Source: CAZFAT01 sp964517075
GTDB taxonomy: Bacteria > Acidobacteriota > Vicinamibacteria > Vicinamibacterales > SCN-69-37
Assembly: GCA_964517075.1 (NCBI GenBank)
Contig: CAZFAT010000311.1
Coordinates: 1-17,075 of the forward strand
Reading direction: 5' to 3'
Length of the DNA: 17,075 nt
In this document: positions 1 through 6,243 of the stretch, in pieces
How positions within the stretch are numbered: position 1 is the first letter of the stretch
Layout: every line of letters starts with the position of its first letter
Notes under the pieces: generated by a model
The model's input: the letters and a program-made list of their open reading frames with translations, nothing else
Told to the model about the DNA's origin: nothing
Database searches by the model: none
Program-made: the position numbers and the translations under genes

Positions 1-646
1 CCAGGCCCGACGGATCCGCGTACTGCGTGTTCGTCAAGCCGAGCGCCTTGGCCATTTCGTTCATCCGGGCGATGAACGCGCGCATGCCGCCCTCCGACGT
101 CCGCGCGAGCGCGCGCGCCGCCGCGTTGTCGGACGCAATCATCGTCAGATGGAGCAGGTCCCGGTTGGTGACGATGTCGCCGGATCGGAGGTAGGTCACT
201 GACGCCCGCCGCGTGTCGGCCAGCGTGACTTTCACGGGCTGATCCAGATTCGGGCTGTCCGCCATGAACGTCACGGCGGTCATGATCTTGGTCAGGCTGG
301 CGATCGACCGCTGCGCGTGTGAATTGGCTTCCCAGAGCACCTCGCCCGACTGCGGGTTGTAAATGATGGCGGCGGCGGCGCGGATGTCGGGGACCGTGTT
401 GCCGTCCAGGTCGAGCTTGAAGCGCGGGCTGAGGAGGGCCTCCTGCTGCCGGCGCGCTTCCGCGGCGCGGCGAGCGCGTGCGGCGGCCGCCGCGCGCGCC
501 AGGCTCGTGCGGCTCGGCGCCTTCGTCGCGGCGGGGGTCGTTGACGTGGCGGTCTGGGCGCTCGCGAAAGCCGGGAGGGCTCCCACGAGCGTCAACGCCA
601 GAATGCCAACCAAAGGGATGGGGAGCGATCGCCTTACACTGAGCAC
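1..646 (-). CDS. D-alanyl-D-alanine carboxypeptidase-like serine peptidase (S11), 3' end outside window
   Basis: This gene codes for an exported penicillin-binding-protein-type peptidase of family S11, which trims or cross-links peptidoglycan in the periplasm. I translated 215 residues from the minus strand. A signal peptide occupies about residues 1-31 (RR, then a hydrophobic core, ending AFASAQ). An Ala/Arg-rich, probably helical linker follows at about 45-70. The catalytic domain then begins, with the Ser-x-x-Lys motif SLTK at 117-120 and the SxN motif SDN at 172-174. The KTG motif would lie beyond the window edge. The start is GTG at 646, with GGAGG four bases upstream. The Arg/Ala linker between signal peptide and catalytic domain is unusual for classical DacA. 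The S11 assignment is firm; carboxypeptidase rather than endopeptidase activity is an inference. Confidence 0.88.
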   Translation of the reverse strand, partial: MLSVRRSLPIPLVGILALTLVGALPAFASAQTATSTTPAATKAPSRTSLARAAAAARARRAAEARRQQEALLSPRFKLDLDGNTVPDIRAAAAIIYNPQSGEVLWEANSHAQRSIASLTKIMTAVTFMADSPNLDQPVKVTLADTRRASVTYLRSGDIVTNRDLLHLTMIASDNAAARALARTSEGGMRAFIARMNEMAKALGLTNTQYADPSGL

Positions 647-697
647 CCGGCCTCCAACTGCTGCGGAATCCTCACTGGCGACGGGAGGATGTCAGTC

Positions 698-706
698 ATC
701 CTAGCA
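698..706 (-). promoter_or_regulatory. Extended -10 promoter candidate for the S11 peptidase gene
   Basis: On the minus strand this reads TGC-TAGGAT, an extended -10 with four of six consensus bases. It lies 51 bases before the GTG start at 646. A weak TTGCGC sits 18 bases further upstream as a possible -35. A 6-bp inverted repeat (AGGATG / CATCCT, arms 686-691 and 697-702, 5-base gap) overlaps the -10 and the expected transcription start, so it could be an operator. This is sequence match only. Confidence 0.35.
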
Positions 707-1237
707 TCGCAAGTCGTTCATGCGCAACGACCAAGCGTCTCAAGGCCCGTGCCAAGTCGCAGGCAGGAGCCCCGAGCGGCGAGACGCGGCAAAGCCGTGA
801 TTCCGCGCCGGTATCTGCGGACCACGGGCGCGTGGGGGCCAGCCATGTTGTCAGAGCGATTACATTCGTGGCGCCTGTGACCGCGAGAAGACGGTCGCCC
901 TCCAGGCGTGCGCCGATAACCACACCGACTGTTCGCCCCCTCTCCGACTCTCCTTCACACGATCGATAACGACTGCGACGCCGACGCAGTTTCCTCCGCG
1001 TCCGTGCTCGTCGCGTGTCTGGCCTGTTGCGGGAGCGATCCAACCTGTTGGTTACGCGATCCAATCGTCATCTGAAGCGGTCTCGTCCCGACCCGTCCCA
1101 TTGCACCGCGCAGGTGACGCGCTTCCGGGAAGAGGCCCCAATGCGCGCGCGTTCGGGCGCCGGCCTCCGCCGGAAGTGCGGATTGGGGAGAACGCGCGAT
1201 CAGGCACGGCGCTTGCACGGCCACCAGCAGGTCTCAC
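707..1237. other. Non-coding stretch with no recognisable gene
   Basis: About 530 bases between the divergent S11 peptidase and the small ORF at 1238. Open frames on both strands are Arg/Ser-rich, mutually overlapping, and lack a ribosome site or any recognisable domain, as expected for chance frames in GC-rich DNA. I see no tRNA, riboswitch fold or long repeat. A small unannotated RNA cannot be excluded. Confidence 0.5.
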
Positions 1238-1447
1238 ATGAGTCTGGTTCGCCTACTCGGGTTCACGACGCTCAACTGTGGATGCGTCTCCGGACGCTAC
1301 CGCGAAGTGGGCACCGATCGTGACATCACCTACATCGAGGAGAAGGGCGGCGCCTGCCGTCAAACCTCGCACAAGCGCAACCAGCCGATCAGCGCCGGCC
1401 GGGTCGCGCATGGGTTCAACAACTCGAGCTTCGGTCAGGCCTCCTGA
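1238..1447 (+). CDS. Small cysteine-containing hypothetical protein (69 aa)
   Basis: A 69-residue protein of unknown function. The sequence looks protein-like rather than random: GC-ending codons dominate, and there is a hydrophobic/turn N-terminus (LLGFTTLNCGCVSGRYRE) followed by a charged, beta-strand-like segment (DITYIEEKGGACR). Cys14, Cys16, Cys40 and His45 form a C-x-C...C-x4-H set that could bind a metal such as zinc. No signal peptide or transmembrane segment is visible. A weak AGCAGGT precedes the ATG. It ends 65 bases before the methyltransferase on the same strand, so the two may be co-transcribed. A minus-strand open frame overlaps it but looks less protein-like. I believe I have seen similar short CGC-containing hypotheticals, but cannot name a family. 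Confidence 0.5.
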   Translation: MSLVRLLGFTTLNCGCVSGRYREVGTDRDITYIEEKGGACRQTSHKRNQPISAGRVAHGFNNSSFGQAS

Positions 1448-1512
1448 GGCCGGCCGCCTCCCGCCGACATCACATCTGTACTTCGGCCCGGTTCCTGCCG
1501 ACATGGTGGGGT

Positions 1513-2418
1513 ATGGCGCTTGCCCTTCTGACGCCGCGACCCGTGCGGCCCGCGGCCGAGTTCACCATCGGCCGGTCGAAACTGCGGTTCTACGAGGGAG
1601 ATTCGCTCGCTCTCGTCCCCAGCCTCGAGCCCGGTTCGATTGGGGTTGTCGTGACCTCGCCCCCCTACAATCTGGGCATCAAGTACCGGAGCTACGAGGA
1701 CGACCTGCCCCGGGCCGACTACTTGAACTGGACCGATCGCTGGCTGCGCGCCGTGTCGGGCGTCATGGCTTCGAGCGGGTCCTTGTTCCTGAACGTGGGC
1801 GCGAAGCCCACCGACCCGTGGGTGCCGCTTGAGGTCGCCCAGGTCGCCCGGCGCTACTTCAAGCTGCAGAACACGATTCACTGGGTGAAGTCGATTGCCA
1901 TCGACCGGGACGCCGCCGGCGAGTCGGCCGGCCTGGGCCGCGACGTCGCCGTGGGCCACTACAAACCCATCAACAGCGACCGGTTCGTCAACGACTGCCA
2001 CGAGTTCATCTTTCACTTCTCACCGGCCGGGCGCACGCGGCTGGACCGGCGGGCGGTGGGCGTGCCCTATCAGGACGTGTCGAACGTCAAGCGCTGGGCG
2101 GGCGCCAGCGAGGGGCTGCGCTGCCGGGGCAACACGTGGTTCATCCCCTACGAGACCATTCAGCGCCGCGACCGCGACCGCCCGCACCCGGCGTCGTTCC
2201 CGTCGAAGGTGCCCGAGCAGTGCATTCGCCTCCACGGCCTGACGCGGGCCGGGACGATCCTGGACCCGTTCCTGGGCCTCGGGTCGAGCGCCATGGCGGC
2301 CGTGCGGCTGGGCTTGGATTTCGTGGGGATTGAAGTCGACGGGTATTACCTGAAGGAAGCCGTCCGGCGCGTACGTCGCGCGGCGGAGGAAACCCCGTCG
2401 GGCGCCGTGTCCAGATGA
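1513..2418 (+). CDS. Site-specific DNA methyltransferase, SPPY type (probable N4-cytosine)
   Basis: This 301-residue enzyme transfers a methyl group from S-adenosylmethionine to an exocyclic amino group in DNA. Motif IV is TSPPYN at residues 48-53. The region around HPASFPSK (225-232) matches motif X. Motif I, the SAM-binding loop, is DPFLGLGSS at 251-259, followed by an acidic strand end (VGIEVD, 271-276). The order IV...X-I is that of beta-type amino-methyltransferases. Serine before PPY favours N4-cytosine, although N6-adenine enzymes with SPPY exist. Length is typical for a stand-alone enzyme. No cognate restriction endonuclease lies beside it; the nearest nuclease-fold candidate is 2 kb away on the other strand. 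The ATG at 1513 has only a weak GGTGGGG upstream. Confidence 0.9.
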   Translation: MALALLTPRPVRPAAEFTIGRSKLRFYEGDSLALVPSLEPGSIGVVVTSPPYNLGIKYRSYEDDLPRADYLNWTDRWLRAVSGVMASSGSLFLNVGAKPTDPWVPLEVAQVARRYFKLQNTIHWVKSIAIDRDAAGESAGLGRDVAVGHYKPINSDRFVNDCHEFIFHFSPAGRTRLDRRAVGVPYQDVSNVKRWAGASEGLRCRGNTWFIPYETIQRRDRDRPHPASFPSKVPEQCIRLHGLTRAGTILDPFLGLGSSAMAAVRLGLDFVGIEVDGYYLKEAVRRVRRAAEETPSGAVSR

Positions 2419-2430
2419 CACGACGCCCGA
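2398..2430. terminator. Hairpin between convergent genes, probable bidirectional terminator
   Basis: Arms TCGGGCG-C-CGTGTC and GACACG-A-CGCCCGA pair over 14 positions with one C/A mismatch around a 5-base loop. The hairpin spans the methyltransferase stop codon (2416-2418) and ends 8 bases from the end of the convergent VWA gene. No T-tract follows on either strand, so termination would be Rho-assisted or hairpin-only. Confidence 0.6.
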
Positions 2431-2437
2431 TGGCCGG

Positions 2438-3748
2438 CTATCGCCGTGGCAACGGCGGGAGCGTGTACTCCGGACGGTAGAAGACGATTTCCGCGTTCGG
2501 CCGCGTGAGCTCGATCCGGATGCTCCGGCGCACCTTCTTCGGATCGGGATTGTTCGAGTTGTACCCGAGGATGTAGTAGTCGCTGGTCTCGTTGTCGATC
2601 CGCTGCAGCCCTTCCTTGATCGCGTTCGTGTCGCAGATGCAGAAGCCGCCCGTCCCTTCCCCGATCGCCCGCAGGGAGTTGAGCTGCGAGCTGATGTGGC
2701 TGCGCCACTCGTTATAGGCCAGAGTGCGATTGATCGAGATGTCGTCGTGAACCACGAGCCCGCGCGGGTCCACGGTATAGAACGTCGTGTTGGCGCGGTT
2801 GGCCACGCGAATCAGCTCGGCCATCTCCGAGACGAGGTCGGCCTCCGCGAACAGCGTGGCGGCACGCGCCGCATCATCGGTCAGCGACTCGTGCGGTAGC
2901 CGCTGCTCCTCTTCTTCGTCGTCAATCTCGCCGTCGCCGTTGGCGTCCTTCGTCAACCCGCCACTGTAGCGGTTAATGGCAATCTTGAGACGCTCGTCCT
3001 TGAACGGGTCGAAGTCGTAGCCGCTGCTCACGTAGATGAAGGCCTTGCGGCGGTTCGTGATGTTCGCAGCCTGGTTGAGAATCTTGTACGCCGTCTGAAA
3101 CGCAACGTGGGTGTTGAATCGGAGTTCCGGTGGGCCCGAGGGATTGTCGAGGGAGTCCAGCGTCTCGGCCAGCGACTGCGCGCCGCCGATGGTTTTCGAG
3201 ATGGCCTCGTTGAAGCGGCGGTGGTTGTAGTCGTAGGTCGGGTTGATCTCGATCGACGACTTGCCTGACGACACGAAGCCGACCAGATCGTTCTCGTGAA
3301 CGAGTGTGTCGCGCACCATCTCCAGCACGTTGCGCACGCGCGGGGTATCGCGCGGCTGGAGGTGCAGGTCGTCGATGAAGATGATGAAGATGCGACCCGA
3401 CGTGTCGGGCGCCCGAGAACGCGGCAAGATCAGGCCTCCGGAACTCGGCGCGGCGGTGGGCGCGGCGGCGACGAGGCCGCTGATCGCGCGGCCACCAACC
3501 ACCGTGTAGAAGTTGGTGATGCGCTGCTCGACGCCATCCTCGAAGAGCTTGAACTCATCGACGCGCAGGTCCGGCACGAACCGGCCCTGCCGATCGCGAA
3601 CGATGACATCGGACGTGACGGTATTACTCGCCGCCCGGAAAACGGTCCCCTGCTGGGGCGCCTGACCCTCCCCCGACAGGATCGCCGTCGCCAGGAGCAC
3701 GGGCGCCGCTGTCAGGCCCAGCCACTTGGCGGTCATCCTCCGTTGCAT
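2438..3748 (-). CDS. Secreted VWFA-related protein (Acidobacterial VWA type) with EF-hand-like loop
   Basis: A 436-residue exported protein of the VWFA-related family expanded in Acidobacteriota; its molecular role is unknown. A signal peptide covers about residues 1-30. A beta-rich segment (NTVTSDVIVRDRQG, DFKLFEDGV-like) at 42-85 precedes the von Willebrand A domain at about 118-400. The MIDAS start is degenerate: IDDLHL at 125-130 replaces Asp-x-Ser-x-Ser, as I recall for this family. Conserved blocks include FIYVSSGYD (237-245) and FYTVDPRG (323-330). Residues 268-279 (DANGDGEIDDEE) form a perfect EF-hand loop pattern inside the domain. I chose the ATG at 3748, which has GGAGAGG four bases upstream; a TTG at 3772 and an ATG at 3736 are alternatives. 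It is last in a minus-strand operon and overlaps the preceding gene. Confidence 0.88.
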   Translation of the reverse strand: MQRRMTAKWLGLTAAPVLLATAILSGEGQAPQQGTVFRAASNTVTSDVIVRDRQGRFVPDLRVDEFKLFEDGVEQRITNFYTVVGGRAISGLVAAAPTAAPSSGGLILPRSRAPDTSGRIFIIFIDDLHLQPRDTPRVRNVLEMVRDTLVHENDLVGFVSSGKSSIEINPTYDYNHRRFNEAISKTIGGAQSLAETLDSLDNPSGPPELRFNTHVAFQTAYKILNQAANITNRRKAFIYVSSGYDFDPFKDERLKIAINRYSGGLTKDANGDGEIDDEEEEQRLPHESLTDDAARAATLFAEADLVSEMAELIRVANRANTTFYTVDPRGLVVHDDISINRTLAYNEWRSHISSQLNSLRAIGEGTGGFCICDTNAIKEGLQRIDNETSDYYILGYNSNNPDPKKVRRSIRIELTRPNAEIVFYRPEYTLPPLPRR

Positions 3749-4412
3749 TGGCCTCTCCACTTCTGCGGTCAATTATCGCAGATGCCGCGTCCTCAGCCTC
3801 GGCGCCCGGCGGAGACTGACGCCGACTCCCCCACCGGCGCGACGGCAACTCCCGCCGAATCGGGTCCCAGGCCGCCTCGATCGTCGGCGCGGCCGCCCGG
3901 ACGGCGGCCTCATCGGCCCAATCGTCAGGATTCAGACGCTGAGCGCGCTCGGTCAGTCGGTCGCGCTCCTCGGGCGTGGGTGCGCGCCGGGCAATCCGCC
4001 GGACCAGCTCGCCGTAGCGCTCCCGTAGCCGGGCGGCCTCCGCCGCACCCAGGGTCCGGCCGAGCACGCTCGCGTCGGCGGCCCGCGCAGCCCGAGGCGG
4101 CGTCCGGGGCGGCTGGGGCCGCTGGGCACTTCGGCCCCGACCATTGCGGACCTGGCGATCCCGCTCTTCGACGTGGTGTGGCGCCGGCTCCCGCCCGAGG
4201 GCAGCCCAGTCGAAACTCAGGTCCGGGTGGGTGTGCTCGAGGGCTTCGCGCGCTTCCTCGTCGAGCGCGCGGCGGCCGACCTTCACGTGCGCGGGCGACC
4301 GGAACAGATACAGCACGCGCGTCTGGCCGGCCCCTTGCGCCGGCCGATAGCCGTGCATCAAATACGTGGTTTCGTAACCCCGCCGGTCGCGCGTATAGCG
4401 AAGAAAAGGCAC
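3624..4412 (-). CDS. Conserved hypothetical protein, C-terminal tail doubtful
   Basis: Function unknown. The open frame gives 262 residues from a GTG at 4412, seven bases after the previous gene's stop, so translation is probably coupled. Residues 1-72 look well structured (RYTRDRRGYETTYLMHGYR, RVLYLFRSP, KVGRRALDEEAREALEHTHPDLSFDW). A Pro/Arg linker at about 76-112 and a helical segment at 118-185 follow. I recall similar N-termini in Acidobacteriota hypotheticals of about 200 residues, but cannot name a domain. The tail after about residue 195 is Gly/Ala/Asp/Pro-rich and reads through the VWA gene's ribosome site and 125 bases of its coding sequence. A single-base change in the five-base C run at 3828-3832 would end the gene at 3773 or 3793, just before the VWA start. 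The true end is probably there. Confidence 0.7.
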   Translation of the reverse strand: MPFLRYTRDRRGYETTYLMHGYRPAQGAGQTRVLYLFRSPAHVKVGRRALDEEAREALEHTHPDLSFDWAALGREPAPHHVEERDRQVRNGRGRSAQRPQPPRTPPRAARAADASVLGRTLGAAEAARLRERYGELVRRIARRAPTPEERDRLTERAQRLNPDDWADEAAVRAAAPTIEAAWDPIRRELPSRRWGSRRQSPPGAEAEDAASAIIDRRSGEANATEDDRQVAGPDSGARAPGDGDPVGGGSGAPAGDRFPGGE

Positions 4413-4419
4413 GCGCCTG

Positions 4420-5031
4420 TTACTTCCGCTTCGGGCGCGTGACCGGGCGTTTCGCGGCCGTCGGACGAGCCGCGGTCTTCTTCCAGGCCTTCACGGGGAC
4501 TGGGCGCGCGACGGCTTTCGCCTTGGCTGGTTTCGCCGGCTTCGCCGGCGCCCTTTCAGCCGGCGGCCTCGCGGCGGGAGCTTTCGCGACCGGTGCCCTC
4601 GCCGTCGCCGCCGCCGCATCGACATGGATTCGGACGAGGTCGAAGCCGTCGGCCGCGGCACGGTACGTCCAGATCTCGGTCACCCGTGCCTGGTGGGCGT
4701 CGCAGAGCCGACGAGCGGCGTCGTAGACCGCGACCGGCACATAGAGATGGAACGGCACCTTCGCCCTGGCGAAGTGAACCCACTGCGCCATTGCCTCGAG
4801 GTTATTGACCGACTCGCCCGTTTCGACCTCGACGACGCCGGCCAGCTTGCGGTCGACCGTCAGGACGAGGTCTGGAAAGAAGTTCCTGGGCCCAATCTTC
4901 ACCGGCGCGGCTTGTTCGTCGCCCATGTTGACCGCGACTTCGAACTTCTTCTTGTACTTGGCTAGGAGGTGCCGGATCAGGCGGTCGTGCTCGAGCTGTT
5001 CTCGGACGGGCCGGACAAAGATGGGCGACAC
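4420..5031 (-). CDS. Hypothetical protein: possible PD-(D/E)XK-like domain with histone-H1-like tail
   Basis: A 203-residue protein with no firm family. The N-terminal part (1-140) is globular. It has a helix with HDRLIRHLLAKYKKKF (15-30), then FFPDLVL (51-57) and GVVEVETGE (65-73). Spacing of Asp54, Glu68 and Glu70 resembles the D-x(n)-E-x-K/E core of the PD-(D/E)XK nuclease fold, in which a Glu-x-Glu variant is known from BamHI. A Q/W-containing helix (AMAQWVHFA) and a strand (FHLYVPV) follow, as in that fold. Residues about 139-203 are a Lys/Ala/Pro/Arg tail like histone H1 C-termini, suggesting nucleic-acid contact. The GTG start at 5031 is preceded by GGGAGG at four bases. It is first in a three-gene minus-strand operon. 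Nuclease activity is a guess from pattern only. Confidence 0.75.
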   Translation of the reverse strand: MSPIFVRPVREQLEHDRLIRHLLAKYKKKFEVAVNMGDEQAAPVKIGPRNFFPDLVLTVDRKLAGVVEVETGESVNNLEAMAQWVHFARAKVPFHLYVPVAVYDAARRLCDAHQARVTEIWTYRAAADGFDLVRIHVDAAAATARAPVAKAPAARPPAERAPAKPAKPAKAKAVARPVPVKAWKKTAARPTAAKRPVTRPKRK

Positions 5032-5106
5032 GCAGCCTCCCGCCGGCTAGGTCGCCCGCCCGAGGCCATGGAACCACCGTCAAGGCAGCGAGATATCGGC
5101 GGGCTC

Positions 5107-5115
5107 ATCCTAGCA
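5107..5115 (-). promoter_or_regulatory. Extended -10 promoter candidate for the minus-strand operon
   Basis: On the minus strand this reads TGC-TAGGAT, 75 bases before the GTG at 5031. The 11-mer TGCTAGGATGA found here is identical to that before the S11 peptidase gene. No good -35 is visible. Confidence 0.35.
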
Positions 5116-5154
5116 CGGAGGACACCCGATGCCCCGCGGTCCCCCGGGGTGTAC

Positions 5155-5163
5155 TGCCATAAT
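5155..5163 (+). promoter_or_regulatory. Extended -10 promoter candidate for arginase
   Basis: TGC-CATAAT matches five of six -10 bases and includes the TGN extension. The hexamer ends nine bases before the GTG start of arginase at 5173, so transcription would begin at or very near the start codon. This agrees with the absence of a ribosome-binding site and suggests a leaderless mRNA. Confidence 0.4.
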
Positions 5164-5172
5164 CTCGACGCT

Positions 5173-6093
5173 GTGAGCCCGTCCGCTCGAACAGTACACG
5201 TATTGGGAGTGCCGCTCGACCTGGGGGGTGGCCGGCGCGGTGTGGACATGGGGCCGTCGGCGGTGCGCATCGCGGGCCTGGGCGAGCGACTGGCGGCGAT
5301 GGGCTGCGTGGTCGTGGACCGGGGGGACCTGGTGACGCCCATCCCGGAGACCAGGACGGCCCGCGATCCGCGCAAGAAGTACATCCGCGAGATTGCCCGG
5401 GTGTGTCAGCGCCTCTATCAGCAAGTGATGGAGGCGCACGAGGCCGGGGCCCTCCCGATCGTGCTCGGGGGCGATCACTCCCTGGCGGCCGGGTCGGTGG
5501 CGGCCTCCGCGGACTTCGCGGCCGCCCGGGGCCGGACCCTCGGGTTGATCTGGGTGGATGCCCACGGCGACATGAACACGCCCGCGACGACCACGAGCGG
5601 GAACGTCCACGGCATGCCCCTCGCGGCGCTGCTCGGTGGTGAGCCGGCGGAGCTCGCCCAGATCGGCCGCCGATCGCCGGCCGTGCGGCCGGAGAAGACC
5701 GTCATCCTCGGCGTGCGCAACCTCGACGATCTCGAGAAGGAGCGCATCCGCGACTCGCACGTTCACCTGTTCACGATGAAGGACATCGACCGGCACGGCA
5801 TCGCCGCCGTGATGAAGCGCGCGCTGGCCATTGCCGGCCGGAACACCCTCGGCGTGCACGTGTCGGCGGATCTCGACGTCTGCGATCCGGCGATCGCGCC
5901 CGGGGTCGGCACGCCGGTCAAGGGCGGGCTCGACTATCGCGAGGCGCACATGGTGATGGAACTGATCGCCGACTCCGGCCGCCTGCTGGCGCTCGACTTG
6001 GTCGAAATCAACCCGATTCTCGACGTGCAGAACCAGACCGCCAATCTCGGCGCCGAACTCGCGCTCTCGGCGCTGGGCAAACGCATCATCTGA
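5173..6093 (+). CDS. rocF: Arginase
   Basis: Cytoplasmic enzyme that hydrolyses L-arginine to L-ornithine and urea with a binuclear manganese centre. The 306 residues match the usual length of bacterial arginases. All metal motifs are present: GGDHS (99-103), DAHGD (129-133) and SADLDVCDP (231-239), giving ligands His102, Asp129, His131, Asp133, Asp233 and Asp235. The loop SGNVHGMPL (142-150) and APGVGTP (242-248) favour arginase over agmatinase or formimidoylglutamase. I chose GTG at 5173 because the arginase fold begins at VHVLGVPLD (residue 8); an in-frame GTG at 5149 lacks support. No ribosome site is seen. No other arginine-catabolism or urease gene is nearby, so the gene stands alone between a divergent operon and a tRNA. 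Confidence 0.93.
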   Translation: MSPSARTVHVLGVPLDLGGGRRGVDMGPSAVRIAGLGERLAAMGCVVVDRGDLVTPIPETRTARDPRKKYIREIARVCQRLYQQVMEAHEAGALPIVLGGDHSLAAGSVAASADFAAARGRTLGLIWVDAHGDMNTPATTTSGNVHGMPLAALLGGEPAELAQIGRRSPAVRPEKTVILGVRNLDDLEKERIRDSHVHLFTMKDIDRHGIAAVMKRALAIAGRNTLGVHVSADLDVCDPAIAPGVGTPVKGGLDYREAHMVMELIADSGRLLALDLVEINPILDVQNQTANLGAELALSALGKRII

Positions 6094-6110
6094 CGTCGCC
6101 GCCGGATGTT

Positions 6111-6138
6111 CTGACTTCTAACTTCTGGCTTCTTACTA
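6111..6138 (+). repeat. Short tandem heptamer repeat (four degenerate copies)
   Basis: Four in-phase 7-base units, CTGACTT, CTAACTT, CTGGCTT and CTTACTA, lie between the arginase stop and the tRNA promoter. The tract is much less GC-rich than its surroundings. It may be a degraded microsatellite or part of the tRNA upstream region. Confidence 0.6.
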
Positions 6139-6141
6139 ACT

Positions 6142-6150
6142 TGATACGAT
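6142..6150 (+). promoter_or_regulatory. Extended -10 promoter candidate for tRNA-Lys
   Basis: TGA-TACGAT matches an extended -10 with four of six hexamer bases. It ends ten bases before the tRNA 5' end, the spacing expected for a tRNA with a very short leader. The heptamer repeat occupies the -35 position and holds no clear -35. Confidence 0.45.
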
Positions 6151-6160
6151 TCCTCCTTGC

Positions 6161-6232
6161 GGGCCGCTAGCTCAGTGGTAGAGCACCTGGCTTTTAACCA
6201 GAGGGTCGGTGGTTCGATCCCACCGCGGCCCA
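6161..6232 (+). tRNA. tRNA-Lys (anticodon UUU)
   Basis: A 72-base cloverleaf. The acceptor stem GGGCCGC/GCGGCCC is perfect, with discriminator A at 6232. The D stem is GCTC/GAGC. The anticodon stem is CCTGG/CCAGA around loop CTTTTAA, with anticodon TTT at 6193-6195. The variable loop is GGGTC. The T stem is GGTGG/CCACC with loop TTCGATC. The first anticodon-stem pair is a C/A mismatch. CCA is not encoded, so it must be added by tRNA nucleotidyltransferase. The AlkZ-related gene starts 12 bases downstream. Confidence 0.97.
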
Positions 6233-6243
6233 TTCCCTCGCTC

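Noticed and set aside
696..1064. Minus-strand frame in the left intergenic region
   Set aside because: Arg-rich, no ribosome site, no recognisable motif, overlapped by equally poor frames on the other strand.
3296..4726. 476-codon plus-strand open frame
   Set aside because: Runs antisense across three minus-strand genes with better coding features; composition is shadow-like.
1513..5031. Complete restriction-modification or defence island
   Set aside because: Only the methyltransferase is firm. The nuclease-like protein is on the opposite strand in a separate operon with a VWA protein, so a system cannot be claimed from sequence.
6157..6243. N-terminal extension of the AlkZ-related gene through the tRNA (SSVVEHLAFNQRVGGSIPPRP)
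   Set aside because: This peptide is the well-known false translation of a tRNA gene; the true start is ATG 6244.
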